A stretch of 47,729 nucleotides of DNA from a virus, in the IMG/VR virus record IMGVR_UViG_3300028388_004125, positions 1 through 47,729 of that record; one strand, given 5' to 3'. The stretch's first letter is position 1. Each line of letters begins with the position of its first letter. The notes beneath the pieces are model-generated. The model did no database searches. It saw nothing but the letters and a program-made list of their open reading frames with translations, and had not been told where the DNA came from. The translations under genes and the position numbers were made by a program. This document shows, in pieces, positions 7,108-14,072 of this stretch.

Positions 7108-7659
7108 TTATTTTTTTATTGCAATTATATCATTCGAGAATAGTTCACTATGATATCCTTTATCTGCGAGAAAATTCATTGCCAAATTTTCATCACAGTA
7201 GGAGTGTTCCATCTTAATGATGTTTATTTTGTATTTAGTATAATCAATACTTTTAAGAATGTCAAAATCCATTCCTTCAGTATCTATTTTGAGGTAATCG
7301 ATTTCTATGATATCTAATTCTGACATGAGATTTTCGAAAGTTACTAAATCTACATTGAAGATATCTAATTTATTTTTATAGTCATTTGTAGAATCAAATG
7401 TTGTTATGTTTGTGATAGTACCCATTCCATCATAAGACTTATCTTTCCACTCTTGGATGTATTCATCTTTAACTCTTTTGTAGGTGGTCATACCATTATA
7501 CAACCCAACTGCTTTATTGACCTTTGTTAAATTTTCATGTTCTTCGATATTATCCAAAAACTTTTTAAAAGGTTCCACCATCACACCTCTCCATCCAGAA
7601 TCGCAGAGAGGTCTCAGAGTATCAAAGTCACACGTTCCAATTTCTACAAAAGTTTTCAT
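7108..7659 (-). CDS. FkbM-family SAM-dependent methyltransferase
   Basis: A 183-residue methyltransferase of the FkbM type. Motif I is represented by FVEIGTCDFDTL, an acidic motif by GVMVEPF, and the family signature by DYLKIDTEGMDFDILKSID. FkbM enzymes O-methylate sugars and other hydroxyls, often in glycan or natural-product clusters. The start overlaps the thioesterase stop by ATGA and the gene is followed 3 bp later by FKBP, so the three form one operon. Likely partners are the window's other glycan-type enzymes, but the acceptor is unknown. Confidence 0.9.
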   Translation of the reverse strand: MKTFVEIGTCDFDTLRPLCDSGWRGVMVEPFKKFLDNIEEHENLTKVNKAVGLYNGMTTYKRVKDEYIQEWKDKSYDGMGTITNITTFDSTNDYKNKLDIFNVDLVTFENLMSELDIIEIDYLKIDTEGMDFDILKSIDYTKYKINIIKMEHSYCDENLAMNFLADKGYHSELFSNDIIAIKK

Positions 7660-8045
7660 TTGTATTTTTCTTTAACTCGTTGTGAGATGGGAATAGGGTC
7701 GTTGTTCTCATCAATTCTAACAAATTTAATGTTTGTTGATAAAATTACGGTTTGATTTCCTGAATATACATTGTGTGCTCTAGCCTCAAGATACAAAGTA
7801 ATCGATGTATTACCAATCTCTTTTACATCCCCATAAATTTTGAGGAGTTGACTTTCTTTAGCAGGTTTCTGAAAAACACATTCATCAATTTTTACAGTAA
7901 CCATACGTGGTGTATCACATACTTCCATCGCATGTGCTGCAGCACTTGCATCAATCCATGCCATGAGTTTACCACCAAATAGGTTTGCATGAGTCCCTAA
8001 ATCAGACTTTTTAACTAAGTGGGTTGAAATAAGATTCATAATCAT
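7656..8045 (-). CDS. acyl-CoA thioesterase (hotdog fold, YciA-like)
   Basis: A 129-residue single-hotdog protein. THANLFGGKLMAWIDASAAAHA is the characteristic active-site helix region of the YciA/BACH group (N and D of NLFGGKLMAWID), followed by VTVKIDECVFQKPAK, LKIYGDVKEIGNTSI and YLEARAHN. It would hydrolyse acyl-CoA to free CoA and fatty acid. This is an unusual phage cargo gene; possible roles are adjusting membrane lipids or freeing CoA during infection. It opens the three-gene operon with FkbM and FKBP. Confidence 0.9.
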   Translation of the reverse strand: MIMNLISTHLVKKSDLGTHANLFGGKLMAWIDASAAAHAMEVCDTPRMVTVKIDECVFQKPAKESQLLKIYGDVKEIGNTSITLYLEARAHNVYSGNQTVILSTNIKFVRIDENNDPIPISQRVKEKYK

Positions 8046-8086
8046 TGTTTGTTATACAACAATAGACAAAATGACTATTAGGTAAA

Positions 8087-8689
8087 TTATTCAGCAATAG
8101 AAAAATTACCCCAATCTTGTCCCGAAACATCTTTGTTGGGGAATAGAAATTTTATTGTCCTATCACCAAAAGAGATTTCTTTTAAAAATGAAGTAGGGAT
8201 AGCAGCACCACCAGGTACTCTTTCAGGTGTCTCGTCGAAGTTTACTACAATTAAAACACTAACTTCAGGGTAGATTTTAGCTAAATTCCTTTCGAATCTT
8301 TCTAATTCCTTCCATGGACCTCGATTCAGACCTTCATGTTGTAAAGCACAATTTAAGTAAGAGAAGGTTGCTTTGATAGTCTCTCTATCGCAGTTGAATG
8401 CCGCTGCAGGTGCTAAGTGACCTTTGTCGTATGGATTATCTTTATAATCCTCATTATCAGAAGTGTGATACTCAGGCACTTTACGAAAGTCCAAACCACT
8501 ACGTGAAGCATCACCCAAAGGACATCCTACGGTGTATGTGAGTTTTAATGGTTGTTCTAATTCTTCTGAGTACTCAACCTCAAAGATGTCCGTTTTTATT
8601 GTTTTTACGGTCTGTCCAAATAAGGTACCCGAACCAAGCAATAGTAATAGACCAAACAATAATGTTTTCGATAATAGTCTGCATTTCAT
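8087..8689 (-). CDS. exported DNA/RNA non-specific endonuclease
   Basis: A 200-residue nuclease of the Serratia/NucA beta-beta-alpha-metal family. An N-terminal signal peptide (hydrophobic about residues 9-24, ending near LFGQ) predicts export. The active site reads YDKGHLAPAAAF with H91 as general base, and SYLNCALQHEGLNRGPWKELE with N122 as magnesium ligand; the family's DRGH is DKGH here. It is shorter than most members but motif-complete. In the periplasm or outside the cell it could destroy incoming competitor DNA or debris, or scavenge nucleotides. No immunity partner is evident. Confidence 0.9.
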   Translation of the reverse strand: MKCRLLSKTLLFGLLLLLGSGTLFGQTVKTIKTDIFEVEYSEELEQPLKLTYTVGCPLGDASRSGLDFRKVPEYHTSDNEDYKDNPYDKGHLAPAAAFNCDRETIKATFSYLNCALQHEGLNRGPWKELERFERNLAKIYPEVSVLIVVNFDETPERVPGGAAIPTSFLKEISFGDRTIKFLFPNKDVSGQDWGNFSIAE

Positions 8690-8716
8690 ATGTATAAAGT
8701 TTCCCTAATAAGTAGA

Positions 8717-8744
8717 ATAAAAAAGGGGACTGTAAAGCCCCCTT
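8717..8744 (-). terminator. terminator after the beta-helix lipoprotein gene
   Basis: Minus-strand hairpin AAGGGG / CCCCTT with a 10-nt loop, followed by TTTTTTATT. It lies in the gap before the secreted nuclease gene. Confidence 0.75.
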
Positions 8745-8767
8745 CAATGTTTATTATTTATTTTATT

Positions 8768-9775
8768 TTAGAATGCTCCGTTTTTGTAAGAGAATGTCCA
8801 TTCGAATAACATTTCATTTACACCGACCACAAGGTCTTCAACTGTGACTGATGTTGCTGAGTCGGCAGAAACATTGTAGTCTCCGTGAACTGAAACAAAA
8901 CCTGTTGCTTCGTCTCTAAAGTGGAACTCAGCCGTTGATGGTGCATATACTGTACCGTATTCCATTCTGAATGGGTTGTTCATATCACCCTCACCACCAT
9001 CAATCTCTAACGCGTGGTCTGAATCCAAATCACAGATAGCTAAGAAGTTTGATATTGTACCGTCGTATGATTGGTCGATATCAAACGCGTCATCACCCTG
9101 AGCCCATACGATTAAGTTTTGACAATCAACAGTACCACCGAACCATTCGATTCCGTCATCTAAGTTTGCCACCACTTCAATATCTGATATTGTTGTTCCA
9201 TCACCAACACCACCTAATGTTAAACCATTAAGTTCGTTTCCGTCACCCAATAAAGTTCCTGCGTGTCTAATTGAAACAAATTTCAAGATACCTGAATTAT
9301 CGTGAGGGTTTTGTCCACCATAAACCGCAAAGGGTTCGTTCGCTGGTAAACCTTCGATAAGTGCTTCATTTGCGTCTGCCGATATTGGTGCGTTACCTAA
9401 GATAACAACACCACCCCATAATCCTTTATCACTCTCGTCTAAGTTGTTGCCGTTGTCGTAGATTGACGTAAAGATAATTGGGTCATCAGCAGTACCTTGT
9501 GCATCAATCATTCCACCTCTTGACACGATGAGTGCCGTAGATAATGAACCTTGACCGTCTCTCGACTTGATTACTGTACCTGCTTCGATAGTTAATTTAA
9601 CACCATTGTCTACCACTACTTTACCCGCCATTTCATAAACGGTGTCTGAGTACCAATAAGTGTCTTCTGATAATAAACCTGTTACGATTTTTTCTTGAGG
9701 TTTAGGTTTGTCACCTCTTTTTTCACATGAAGTCATCGATAATAGAACTCCAAGTGTAATCAAAACTTTTTTCAT
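8768..9775 (-). CDS. Bacteroidota-type lipoprotein with predicted beta-helix
   Basis: A 335-residue lipoprotein. The start chosen, MKKVLITLGVLLSMTSCEKR, gives a signal peptide with a clear lipobox before the cysteine; an upstream ATG would only prepend 11 polar residues. The mature part has repeated short strands and turns (VVDNGVKLTIEAGTVIK, GGMIDAQGTADDPIIFTS, LWGGVVILGNAPI) typical of right-handed parallel beta-helices, and matches in style large surface lipoproteins common in marine Bacteroidota. It was probably captured from a host. Possible roles are surface display, receptor masking or polysaccharide binding. No upstream promoter of either class is obvious. Confidence 0.85.
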   Translation of the reverse strand: MKKVLITLGVLLSMTSCEKRGDKPKPQEKIVTGLLSEDTYWYSDTVYEMAGKVVVDNGVKLTIEAGTVIKSRDGQGSLSTALIVSRGGMIDAQGTADDPIIFTSIYDNGNNLDESDKGLWGGVVILGNAPISADANEALIEGLPANEPFAVYGGQNPHDNSGILKFVSIRHAGTLLGDGNELNGLTLGGVGDGTTISDIEVVANLDDGIEWFGGTVDCQNLIVWAQGDDAFDIDQSYDGTISNFLAICDLDSDHALEIDGGEGDMNNPFRMEYGTVYAPSTAEFHFRDEATGFVSVHGDYNVSADSATSVTVEDLVVGVNEMLFEWTFSYKNGAF

Positions 9776-9847
9776 AGTCTTATTGTTATTTTGACAATAA
9801 CTACACAAGGTTACGGGTAAAGAAATACAAAATTCACAAACTTAACA

Positions 9848-10279
9848 TTAGGATAACCCGTAGATTTCATTAAATAAATGTATGGTCTCATCTGACACCG
9901 CTTCTATGGTCCAAATCTCTGAGTCATCTCCGTAATGTGCGGTATCGAATCCGACCCAGTATCCATCAGGGAAACTGTTATTATCCATAATATTATCTCC
10001 AAAAGTTAACCCTCCGTGAACACTGACAGGTATATCCATATAGTTCATACCGTAGAATGGGTGACCTTCAACGATACGTACATAACCATTACCCCATCCT
10101 CGTTTAGTAGGACCCCATCGATGAGAACTTTCTAAAAGTTTGATTGGTAAGTCCATATCCAACTCTTCATATGCGGTAAAGATATCGTGATGTCCGATAC
10201 CCATGTAACGGGCATCTAACAATGATTTATCACCTTTGAGTTGTAGTTCCTTCTTGAATATGTCTTTCAGATTGTTCAT
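9848..10279 (-). CDS. hypothetical phage protein (143 aa)
   Basis: Contains GNGYVRIVEGHPFYGMNY, VSVHGGLTFGDN and YWVGFDTAHYGDD, an arrangement I recognise from unnamed proteins of many tailed phages; histidines and aspartates are conserved-looking, suggesting a metal or catalytic site. A TATCTTTG box lies about 20 bp upstream of the start, without a clear -33 partner. Overlaps the gene upstream by 50 bp. Confidence 0.75.
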   Translation of the reverse strand: MNNLKDIFKKELQLKGDKSLLDARYMGIGHHDIFTAYEELDMDLPIKLLESSHRWGPTKRGWGNGYVRIVEGHPFYGMNYMDIPVSVHGGLTFGDNIMDNNSFPDGYWVGFDTAHYGDDSEIWTIEAVSDETIHLFNEIYGLS

Positions 10280-10403
10280 AGTATTCCTGTTCTTCGAGAC
10301 AAAGATAATGCATTTTTTCTATTACATCATCGTCGTTTGGTAAATTATTCAAAAAATATTCTTTTAGTAGTCCCATTTGATTTTTTTTAGTATCTTTGTT
10401 CAT
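10230..10403 (-). CDS. small hypothetical protein (57 aa)
   Basis: Reads MNKDTKKNQMGLLKEYFLNN and is acidic and glutamate-rich towards the end. It overlaps the next gene's start by 50 bp in another frame and begins 14 bp from a divergent plus-strand gene. Plausible coding content, weak evidence otherwise. Confidence 0.4.
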   Translation of the reverse strand: MNKDTKKNQMGLLKEYFLNNLPNDDDVIEKMHYLCLEEQEYYEQSERHIQEGTTTQR

Positions 10404-10417
10404 AATAAACAAATTTT

Positions 10418-10870
10418 ATGAAACGGACAATACTAATACTACTTTTATTGTTGGGTATAAAAGGATACTCACAATCATCAACCGTCGGGTTTATTCCCGA
10501 GACTCAATCTGTCGTACTATGTACTGATAATATTAATCTCACTACAGAATATAGTCCATTTGGTCTTTATACCATTTGGGAACCTGACCAACTATTAAGT
10601 CAGTCCGATTATAGGTATGGTATTCCTCAAACCTTAGGTCTTAATGTTGCATTATTTCAGAATAGTGTGAATGTCGGTGGAGGTGGTACCATTATATGGT
10701 TATCAAATGATGAGGTGGATATCAAACCAAATGTATTATTACGTTTTCACCCATTGAAGATGCTCACCCAAAACAATAGAATGACTGACATTTCTTTGAT
10801 GTTGAATATATCAGAACAAGTTAATTTTGGAATAGGGATATCATTTAGGTATAGATTGAATGCTCTGTAA
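10418..10870 (+). CDS. exported small outer-membrane-like protein
   Basis: A 150-residue protein with a classical signal peptide (MKRTILILLLLLGIKGYSQS, cleavage after YSQ typical of flavobacterial exports). The mature part alternates hydrophobic and polar residues and ends in an aromatic-rich strand, ISFRYRLNAL, as small outer-membrane barrels do. A TATCTTTG box is present at 10391-10398. It could alter the host surface during infection; no family was recognised. Confidence 0.7.
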   Translation: MKRTILILLLLLGIKGYSQSSTVGFIPETQSVVLCTDNINLTTEYSPFGLYTIWEPDQLLSQSDYRYGIPQTLGLNVALFQNSVNVGGGGTIIWLSNDEVDIKPNVLLRFHPLKMLTQNNRMTDISLMLNISEQVNFGIGISFRYRLNAL

Positions 10871-10878
10871 TATTTATA
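10871..10878 (+). promoter_or_regulatory. putative late promoter box TATTTATA
   Basis: Exact TATTTATA 12 bp before the ATG of the metalloprotease-like gene; one of about 16 such boxes ahead of plus-strand genes. Confidence 0.6.
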
Positions 10879-10890
10879 AACATAGTATTT

Positions 10891-11784
10891 ATGAATATGG
10901 GACCAGAGTTTAATGATTATTTGATGGGTATCGGTGAAGAACTTGCTAAATTGGGTGCAAAACCTAAGATGGTTAGTTTCCTTCTTAGAAAGAATTATTT
11001 TAGGATAAAGACCGCATTCTATGAAGATGATAGTCCTGAGAATGTTCTAAAAATATTACAAAAACAAATCTTTGAATCAGTAGACTACATGAATGAGGCA
11101 AAAGTTAAAAGAGATTTAACAGGTTTTGGTCCTGATGATTTTGATGATGGGTCAAACCGTGATAAGGGAGGTAGAGGTACTGTTAAAAGATTTCCGATAC
11201 AGTCAAGTAATGATAGTGTCACCAGAACAGTTGTTAGAGACTTATTGAATGTCATCAAAAAAGGACCTGGTGAATATTATTTACCTGAAGAATTGGTGGG
11301 TGACGAAATGTCATACATCTATGATAACTTTCCTGCTTTCAGTGTGGAGATTACGGTAAAAGAGGATATGTCTATAAAAGGTGACTATATGATGAATGCC
11401 AGTACTGTAGATGATGGTGATATCATTGAGATTGTCTTAATAAAGAACCCAACTAAATTCCCTGAAGCGTATTTTGATTTGGTTGCAGACCTTAATGATA
11501 CTGTCCGTCATGAATTGGAACATGTATTACAAGACTTTGGTTATCGTGATGTTCAATCTGACGACTCAGAAAAACCAACAGATAAAGAATACTACAAACA
11601 AGCCCATGAAGTACCTGCTGAGATTGCGGGTTTCAGAAGAATCGTAAAATTAAGAAGACAATCACCTGAGCAAGTCATCAGAGATTGGTTCAATAGAAAT
11701 AAGGAAGTTCACCAACTACCTGATGAAGATATTGACGAATTAGTATTATATCTAACTGACGAATATAAAAAGAAGTATGGATAA
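10891..11784 (+). CDS. HExxH metalloprotease-like late protein
   Basis: A 297-residue protein whose C-terminal half has a zincin-type site: VRHELEHVLQDFG (HExxH) followed about 30 residues later by HEVPAEIAGFRR, offering a glutamate as third zinc ligand. The N-terminal half is helical and charged, with FPIQSSNDSVTRTVVRDLLN and a beta-rich middle. Phage proteins with this HExxH...E layout are usually left unnamed. A late-type box and the phage context suggest a virion-associated or assembly protease, but it could equally have lost activity. The stop overlaps the next start by 8 bp. Confidence 0.7.
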   Translation: MNMGPEFNDYLMGIGEELAKLGAKPKMVSFLLRKNYFRIKTAFYEDDSPENVLKILQKQIFESVDYMNEAKVKRDLTGFGPDDFDDGSNRDKGGRGTVKRFPIQSSNDSVTRTVVRDLLNVIKKGPGEYYLPEELVGDEMSYIYDNFPAFSVEITVKEDMSIKGDYMMNASTVDDGDIIEIVLIKNPTKFPEAYFDLVADLNDTVRHELEHVLQDFGYRDVQSDDSEKPTDKEYYKQAHEVPAEIAGFRRIVKLRRQSPEQVIRDWFNRNKEVHQLPDEDIDELVLYLTDEYKKKYG

Positions 11785-12196
11785 GAAATTATTTGAAGAT
11801 AACGTAAAATCATCTCTACAGGTGATGTTGTACATTTATCAAACCAAACATGGACGTAATTCAGAACCTCAGGTTAGTAATATACGAATCGATTGGTTTG
11901 GTGATAACGATAGTGCGGTTGAGGTTAATTTCGATACGGAATATATTTTTGAGGTTACAGACCCTGACGTGGGAGTATATATGAAGGCACTTAATGAATG
12001 TGATGACAAACAATACGACTTCTTTACTGGTATTGAATTGAGTGAAAGTGGTGAGTTTGTGAAAAGGTATACACCTATGGATGATAGTGACGATATGGTC
12101 GGTTATTTCAAGGCATCTGAATATGAATGGGGTTATGGTGATGATAAAAATGCTAAGGCCACCTTCAGTTACGGTTACCATTATTTCCCTGAGTAA
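11777..12196 (+). CDS. hypothetical protein (139 aa)
   Basis: Translation probably coupled to the metalloprotease-like gene by an 8-bp overlap. Acidic and aromatic-rich (SEYEWGYGDDKNAKATFSYG), with no signal or membrane segment. Function unknown; it could be a partner or inhibitor of the upstream protein. Confidence 0.65.
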   Translation: MDKKLFEDNVKSSLQVMLYIYQTKHGRNSEPQVSNIRIDWFGDNDSAVEVNFDTEYIFEVTDPDVGVYMKALNECDDKQYDFFTGIELSESGEFVKRYTPMDDSDDMVGYFKASEYEWGYGDDKNAKATFSYGYHYFPE

Positions 12197-12247
12197 AATA
12201 GTTAATAATTTAATTATTTTTTTACATCTTTATCTTTCTGTTCTGAG

Positions 12248-12254
12248 TATTTAT
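12248..12254 (+). promoter_or_regulatory. putative late promoter box TATTTAT
   Basis: GTATTTATTA located 29 bp before the ATG at 12284, matching the core of the plus-strand box set. Confidence 0.45.
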
Positions 12255-12283
12255 TAGTAACGGACCAAAATCCCCTAATTTTT

Positions 12284-12448
12284 ATGACAGACAGAGTTGA
12301 ATATTTTAAGTTTTCGACTCTTGTACGGCCAGAAAAACACTCTTTGGACGAAGCACCTTATGACGCCACCGCGTTCTACGATTGGGACTACGATGACGAG
12401 TTTTTAGAAGACCTACAAGAGTTGGTTTATGGTGAAACATCAGACTAA
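12284..12448 (+). CDS. small acidic hypothetical protein (54 aa)
   Basis: Reads MTDRVEYFKFSTLVRPEK and continues acidic (YDWDYDDEFLEDLQELVYG). It sits between a late-type box and the promoter of the next gene. No recognised domain. A minus-strand frame over the same bases looks like a shadow. Confidence 0.5.
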   Translation: MTDRVEYFKFSTLVRPEKHSLDEAPYDATAFYDWDYDDEFLEDLQELVYGETSD

Positions 12449-12450
12449 AG

Positions 12451-12482
12451 TTTTGATGTTTCTTTTTATTTTCGTATATTTG
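12451..12482 (+). promoter_or_regulatory. host-type promoter on the plus strand
   Basis: TTTTG, 19 bp, TATATTTG, with the -7 box 5 bp before the ATG at 12488. It shows that host-type promoters also occur on the plus strand where small accessory genes are located. Confidence 0.7.
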
Positions 12483-12487
12483 TAAGG

Positions 12488-12829
12488 ATGAGAGAAACCT
12501 TATTAGCCATATTATTCCTTTTAGTTGCCCAAACGGGTGCATGGTTCCAACAATTCGCACAGGTCAGATATCCTTGGTTCAAAGAAAATGTTTGGTTCAA
12601 TGCAATTATATTAGGGGTCCCAATATCTTACATATTCATTTATGGTGCACGGTTTGCATATAGTGCTATGGGTTCCGCATGGGGTGCTAGATTATTGCAG
12701 TTTAGTATGGGTATTTTTGTGATGTTGACATTTAGTTATCTTATTTTAGGTGAAGGTCTTAACACAAAAAATTCTCTTTCACTTTTTCTATGTTTGTGTA
12801 TTGTCTTTATTCAGTTATTATGGAATTAA
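12488..12829 (+). CDS. small multi-spanning membrane protein
   Basis: A 113-residue protein with three to four hydrophobic stretches (residues 3-18, 39-60, 66-88, 95-112), so almost certainly an inner-membrane protein. No known transporter or holin signature; a holin role is possible but no lysis gene is adjacent. Its end overlaps the SAP-domain gene by 10 bp. Confidence 0.7.
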   Translation: MRETLLAILFLLVAQTGAWFQQFAQVRYPWFKENVWFNAIILGVPISYIFIYGARFAYSAMGSAWGARLLQFSMGIFVMLTFSYLILGEGLNTKNSLSLFLCLCIVFIQLLWN

Positions 12830-13143
12830 AAAAAGAAAATCTTAAGAAATTATCATTACAAGAATTAAAAATCTTAGCCAAAAATAATGGTTTACGTTAT
12901 GGGGGTACTAAGACTCAAATCATAAAACGATTGGTTGACCACACCAAACCTGAACCTGTGGTCGTTCATTCACATCCCGCCTCACTATCACCATCAGGTA
13001 GAAAGATTGTCGGTGCAAAAACCACCGAAGGGGATAAACTAATACAATTGGGACAACAGGTGGAAAAGAAACGTGCATTCAAACTTTATTATTCCATGGG
13101 GGTCCATTATTTTGAGGTTAATAAAGAATTCGAATTTATCTGA
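12820..13143 (+). CDS. SAP-domain protein
   Basis: The start MELKKENLKKLSLQELKI was preferred to an in-frame TTT-rich upstream extension. Residues 7-38 (LSLQELKILAKNNGLRYGG, then TKTQIIKRLVDH) form a SAP motif, a helix-turn-helix-like DNA/RNA-binding module that phages and hosts attach to nucleases and nucleoid proteins. The C-terminal part has no recognised domain, but FKLYYSMGVHYFEVNKEF looks beta-rich. Probably binds nucleic acid. Confidence 0.75.
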   Translation: MELKKENLKKLSLQELKILAKNNGLRYGGTKTQIIKRLVDHTKPEPVVVHSHPASLSPSGRKIVGAKTTEGDKLIQLGQQVEKKRAFKLYYSMGVHYFEVNKEFEFI

Positions 13144-13439
13144 TGGTAGACTTTGAACAATTCCCACAATACCTTTTAAAACAATTTAGAATTGAATCAT
13201 TTAGTGACTCTGAAGGAAATAGATTGTTTTTAATCAAGAAAAGAGAAAGGTCTTTGACCCTTAAACATAAGTTTAAGACTGGAAATATCCCACACAAATA
13301 CCAACAAAATAATACATTACAAGAGGCGGAGGAGTCTCTTAAACAATATCTGATTCAGGAGCTTGGAGTTCACCCTCAGGTTCACTCACATCATCGGAAG
13401 TCTTTTTGGAGGAAATTTTTTCGGTCAATTTCTCGATGA
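13143..13439 (+). CDS. small basic hypothetical protein (98 aa)
   Basis: Starts one base before the end of the SAP gene, so translation is likely coupled. Basic, with many lysines and arginines and a C-terminal HSHHRKSFWRKFFRSISR. Its last 101 bp overlap antisense with the 3' end of the minus-strand gene at 13339; one end may be mis-assigned, but both frames look coding. Confidence 0.55.
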   Translation: MVDFEQFPQYLLKQFRIESFSDSEGNRLFLIKKRERSLTLKHKFKTGNIPHKYQQNNTLQEAEESLKQYLIQELGVHPQVHSHHRKSFWRKFFRSISR

Positions 13440-14013
13440 TTTTCTGAAGTGTCACAGCACTTACAGTAATGAAAGATGAATTCATTAACCCTTTCAAAGC
13501 AACCATATCTAAATCTGCGTCAGTTAACATACTCATGATTGCTGGTAAGATTGGTAGTAAAAATGAGAATGATATAACATCTAAGGCTTGATAAGTGGCA
13601 ACACCCAATACATCTAATATTCTTGAAACACGGTCTTTAAGTTTTTCAGTGAATGAGATTGCACTACCTAACTCTTCAATCAAACCTTCCTTTTTCATCT
13701 CTTTATAGATGTTTACATAATCTTTTGTGTTGAAGAATACAATTGAAATTGCAGATAATGTAAGACCAGCAATTTGTGAATCATCTAAACCACTGAATGA
13801 ATTCGCAAGATATTGATTAATTGCGGGTGCCAATGCTCCGATACCTGCACCATAAGTCAACGCAAATCTAAAACTCTTACCAAACTGTTCTGTGGTTTTG
13901 TTGATGGTATCTTTAGTAAAGTCATAAGCTTGTTTAAGTCTATCCTCAACGGCATCCTTAAAACCTTCAGTCAAAATAAGTTGGTGTTGTTCTTCAGTTA
14001 GAATGTATTGCAT
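13339..14013 (-). CDS. membrane-associated late protein with LxE leader
   Basis: A 224-residue protein. It begins MQYILTEEQHQLILTEGF, with two ILTE motifs of the kind used by T4-type prohead protease at capsid-targeting leaders. The body has three or four hydrophobic segments (YGAGIGALAPAINQYLANSF, IAGLTLSAISIVFF, ISFSFLLPILPAIMSML) and an acidic tail. A late-type box read on the minus strand lies 16 bp upstream. It could be an internal head protein delivered to the host membrane with the DNA; that is inference. It overlaps the opposing gene's end by 101 bp. Confidence 0.65.
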   Translation of the reverse strand: MQYILTEEQHQLILTEGFKDAVEDRLKQAYDFTKDTINKTTEQFGKSFRFALTYGAGIGALAPAINQYLANSFSGLDDSQIAGLTLSAISIVFFNTKDYVNIYKEMKKEGLIEELGSAISFTEKLKDRVSRILDVLGVATYQALDVISFSFLLPILPAIMSMLTDADLDMVALKGLMNSSFITVSAVTLQKIIEKLTEKISSKKTSDDVSEPEGELQAPESDIV

Positions 14014-14029
14014 TTATACTCTTTTTAGA

Positions 14030-14036
14030 ATAAATA
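14030..14036 (-). promoter_or_regulatory. putative late promoter box TATTTAT (minus strand)
   Basis: AATATATTTATTC on the minus strand, 16 bp before the ATG at 14013, back to back with the plus-strand box at 14049-14056. The only minus-strand gene with a convincing late-type box. Confidence 0.5.
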
Positions 14037-14048
14037 TATTCTTAAGGG

Positions 14049-14056
14049 TATTTATA
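14049..14056 (+). promoter_or_regulatory. putative late promoter box TATTTATA
   Basis: Exact box 16 bp before the ATG chosen for the PPK2 fusion gene. Confidence 0.6.
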
Positions 14057-14072
14057 CTAAAAGAAAGTGATT

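Noticed and set aside
12306-12560. 84-residue minus-strand frame
   Set aside because: Antisense to the 54-residue late gene, a host-type promoter and the next gene's start; composition typical of a shadow frame.
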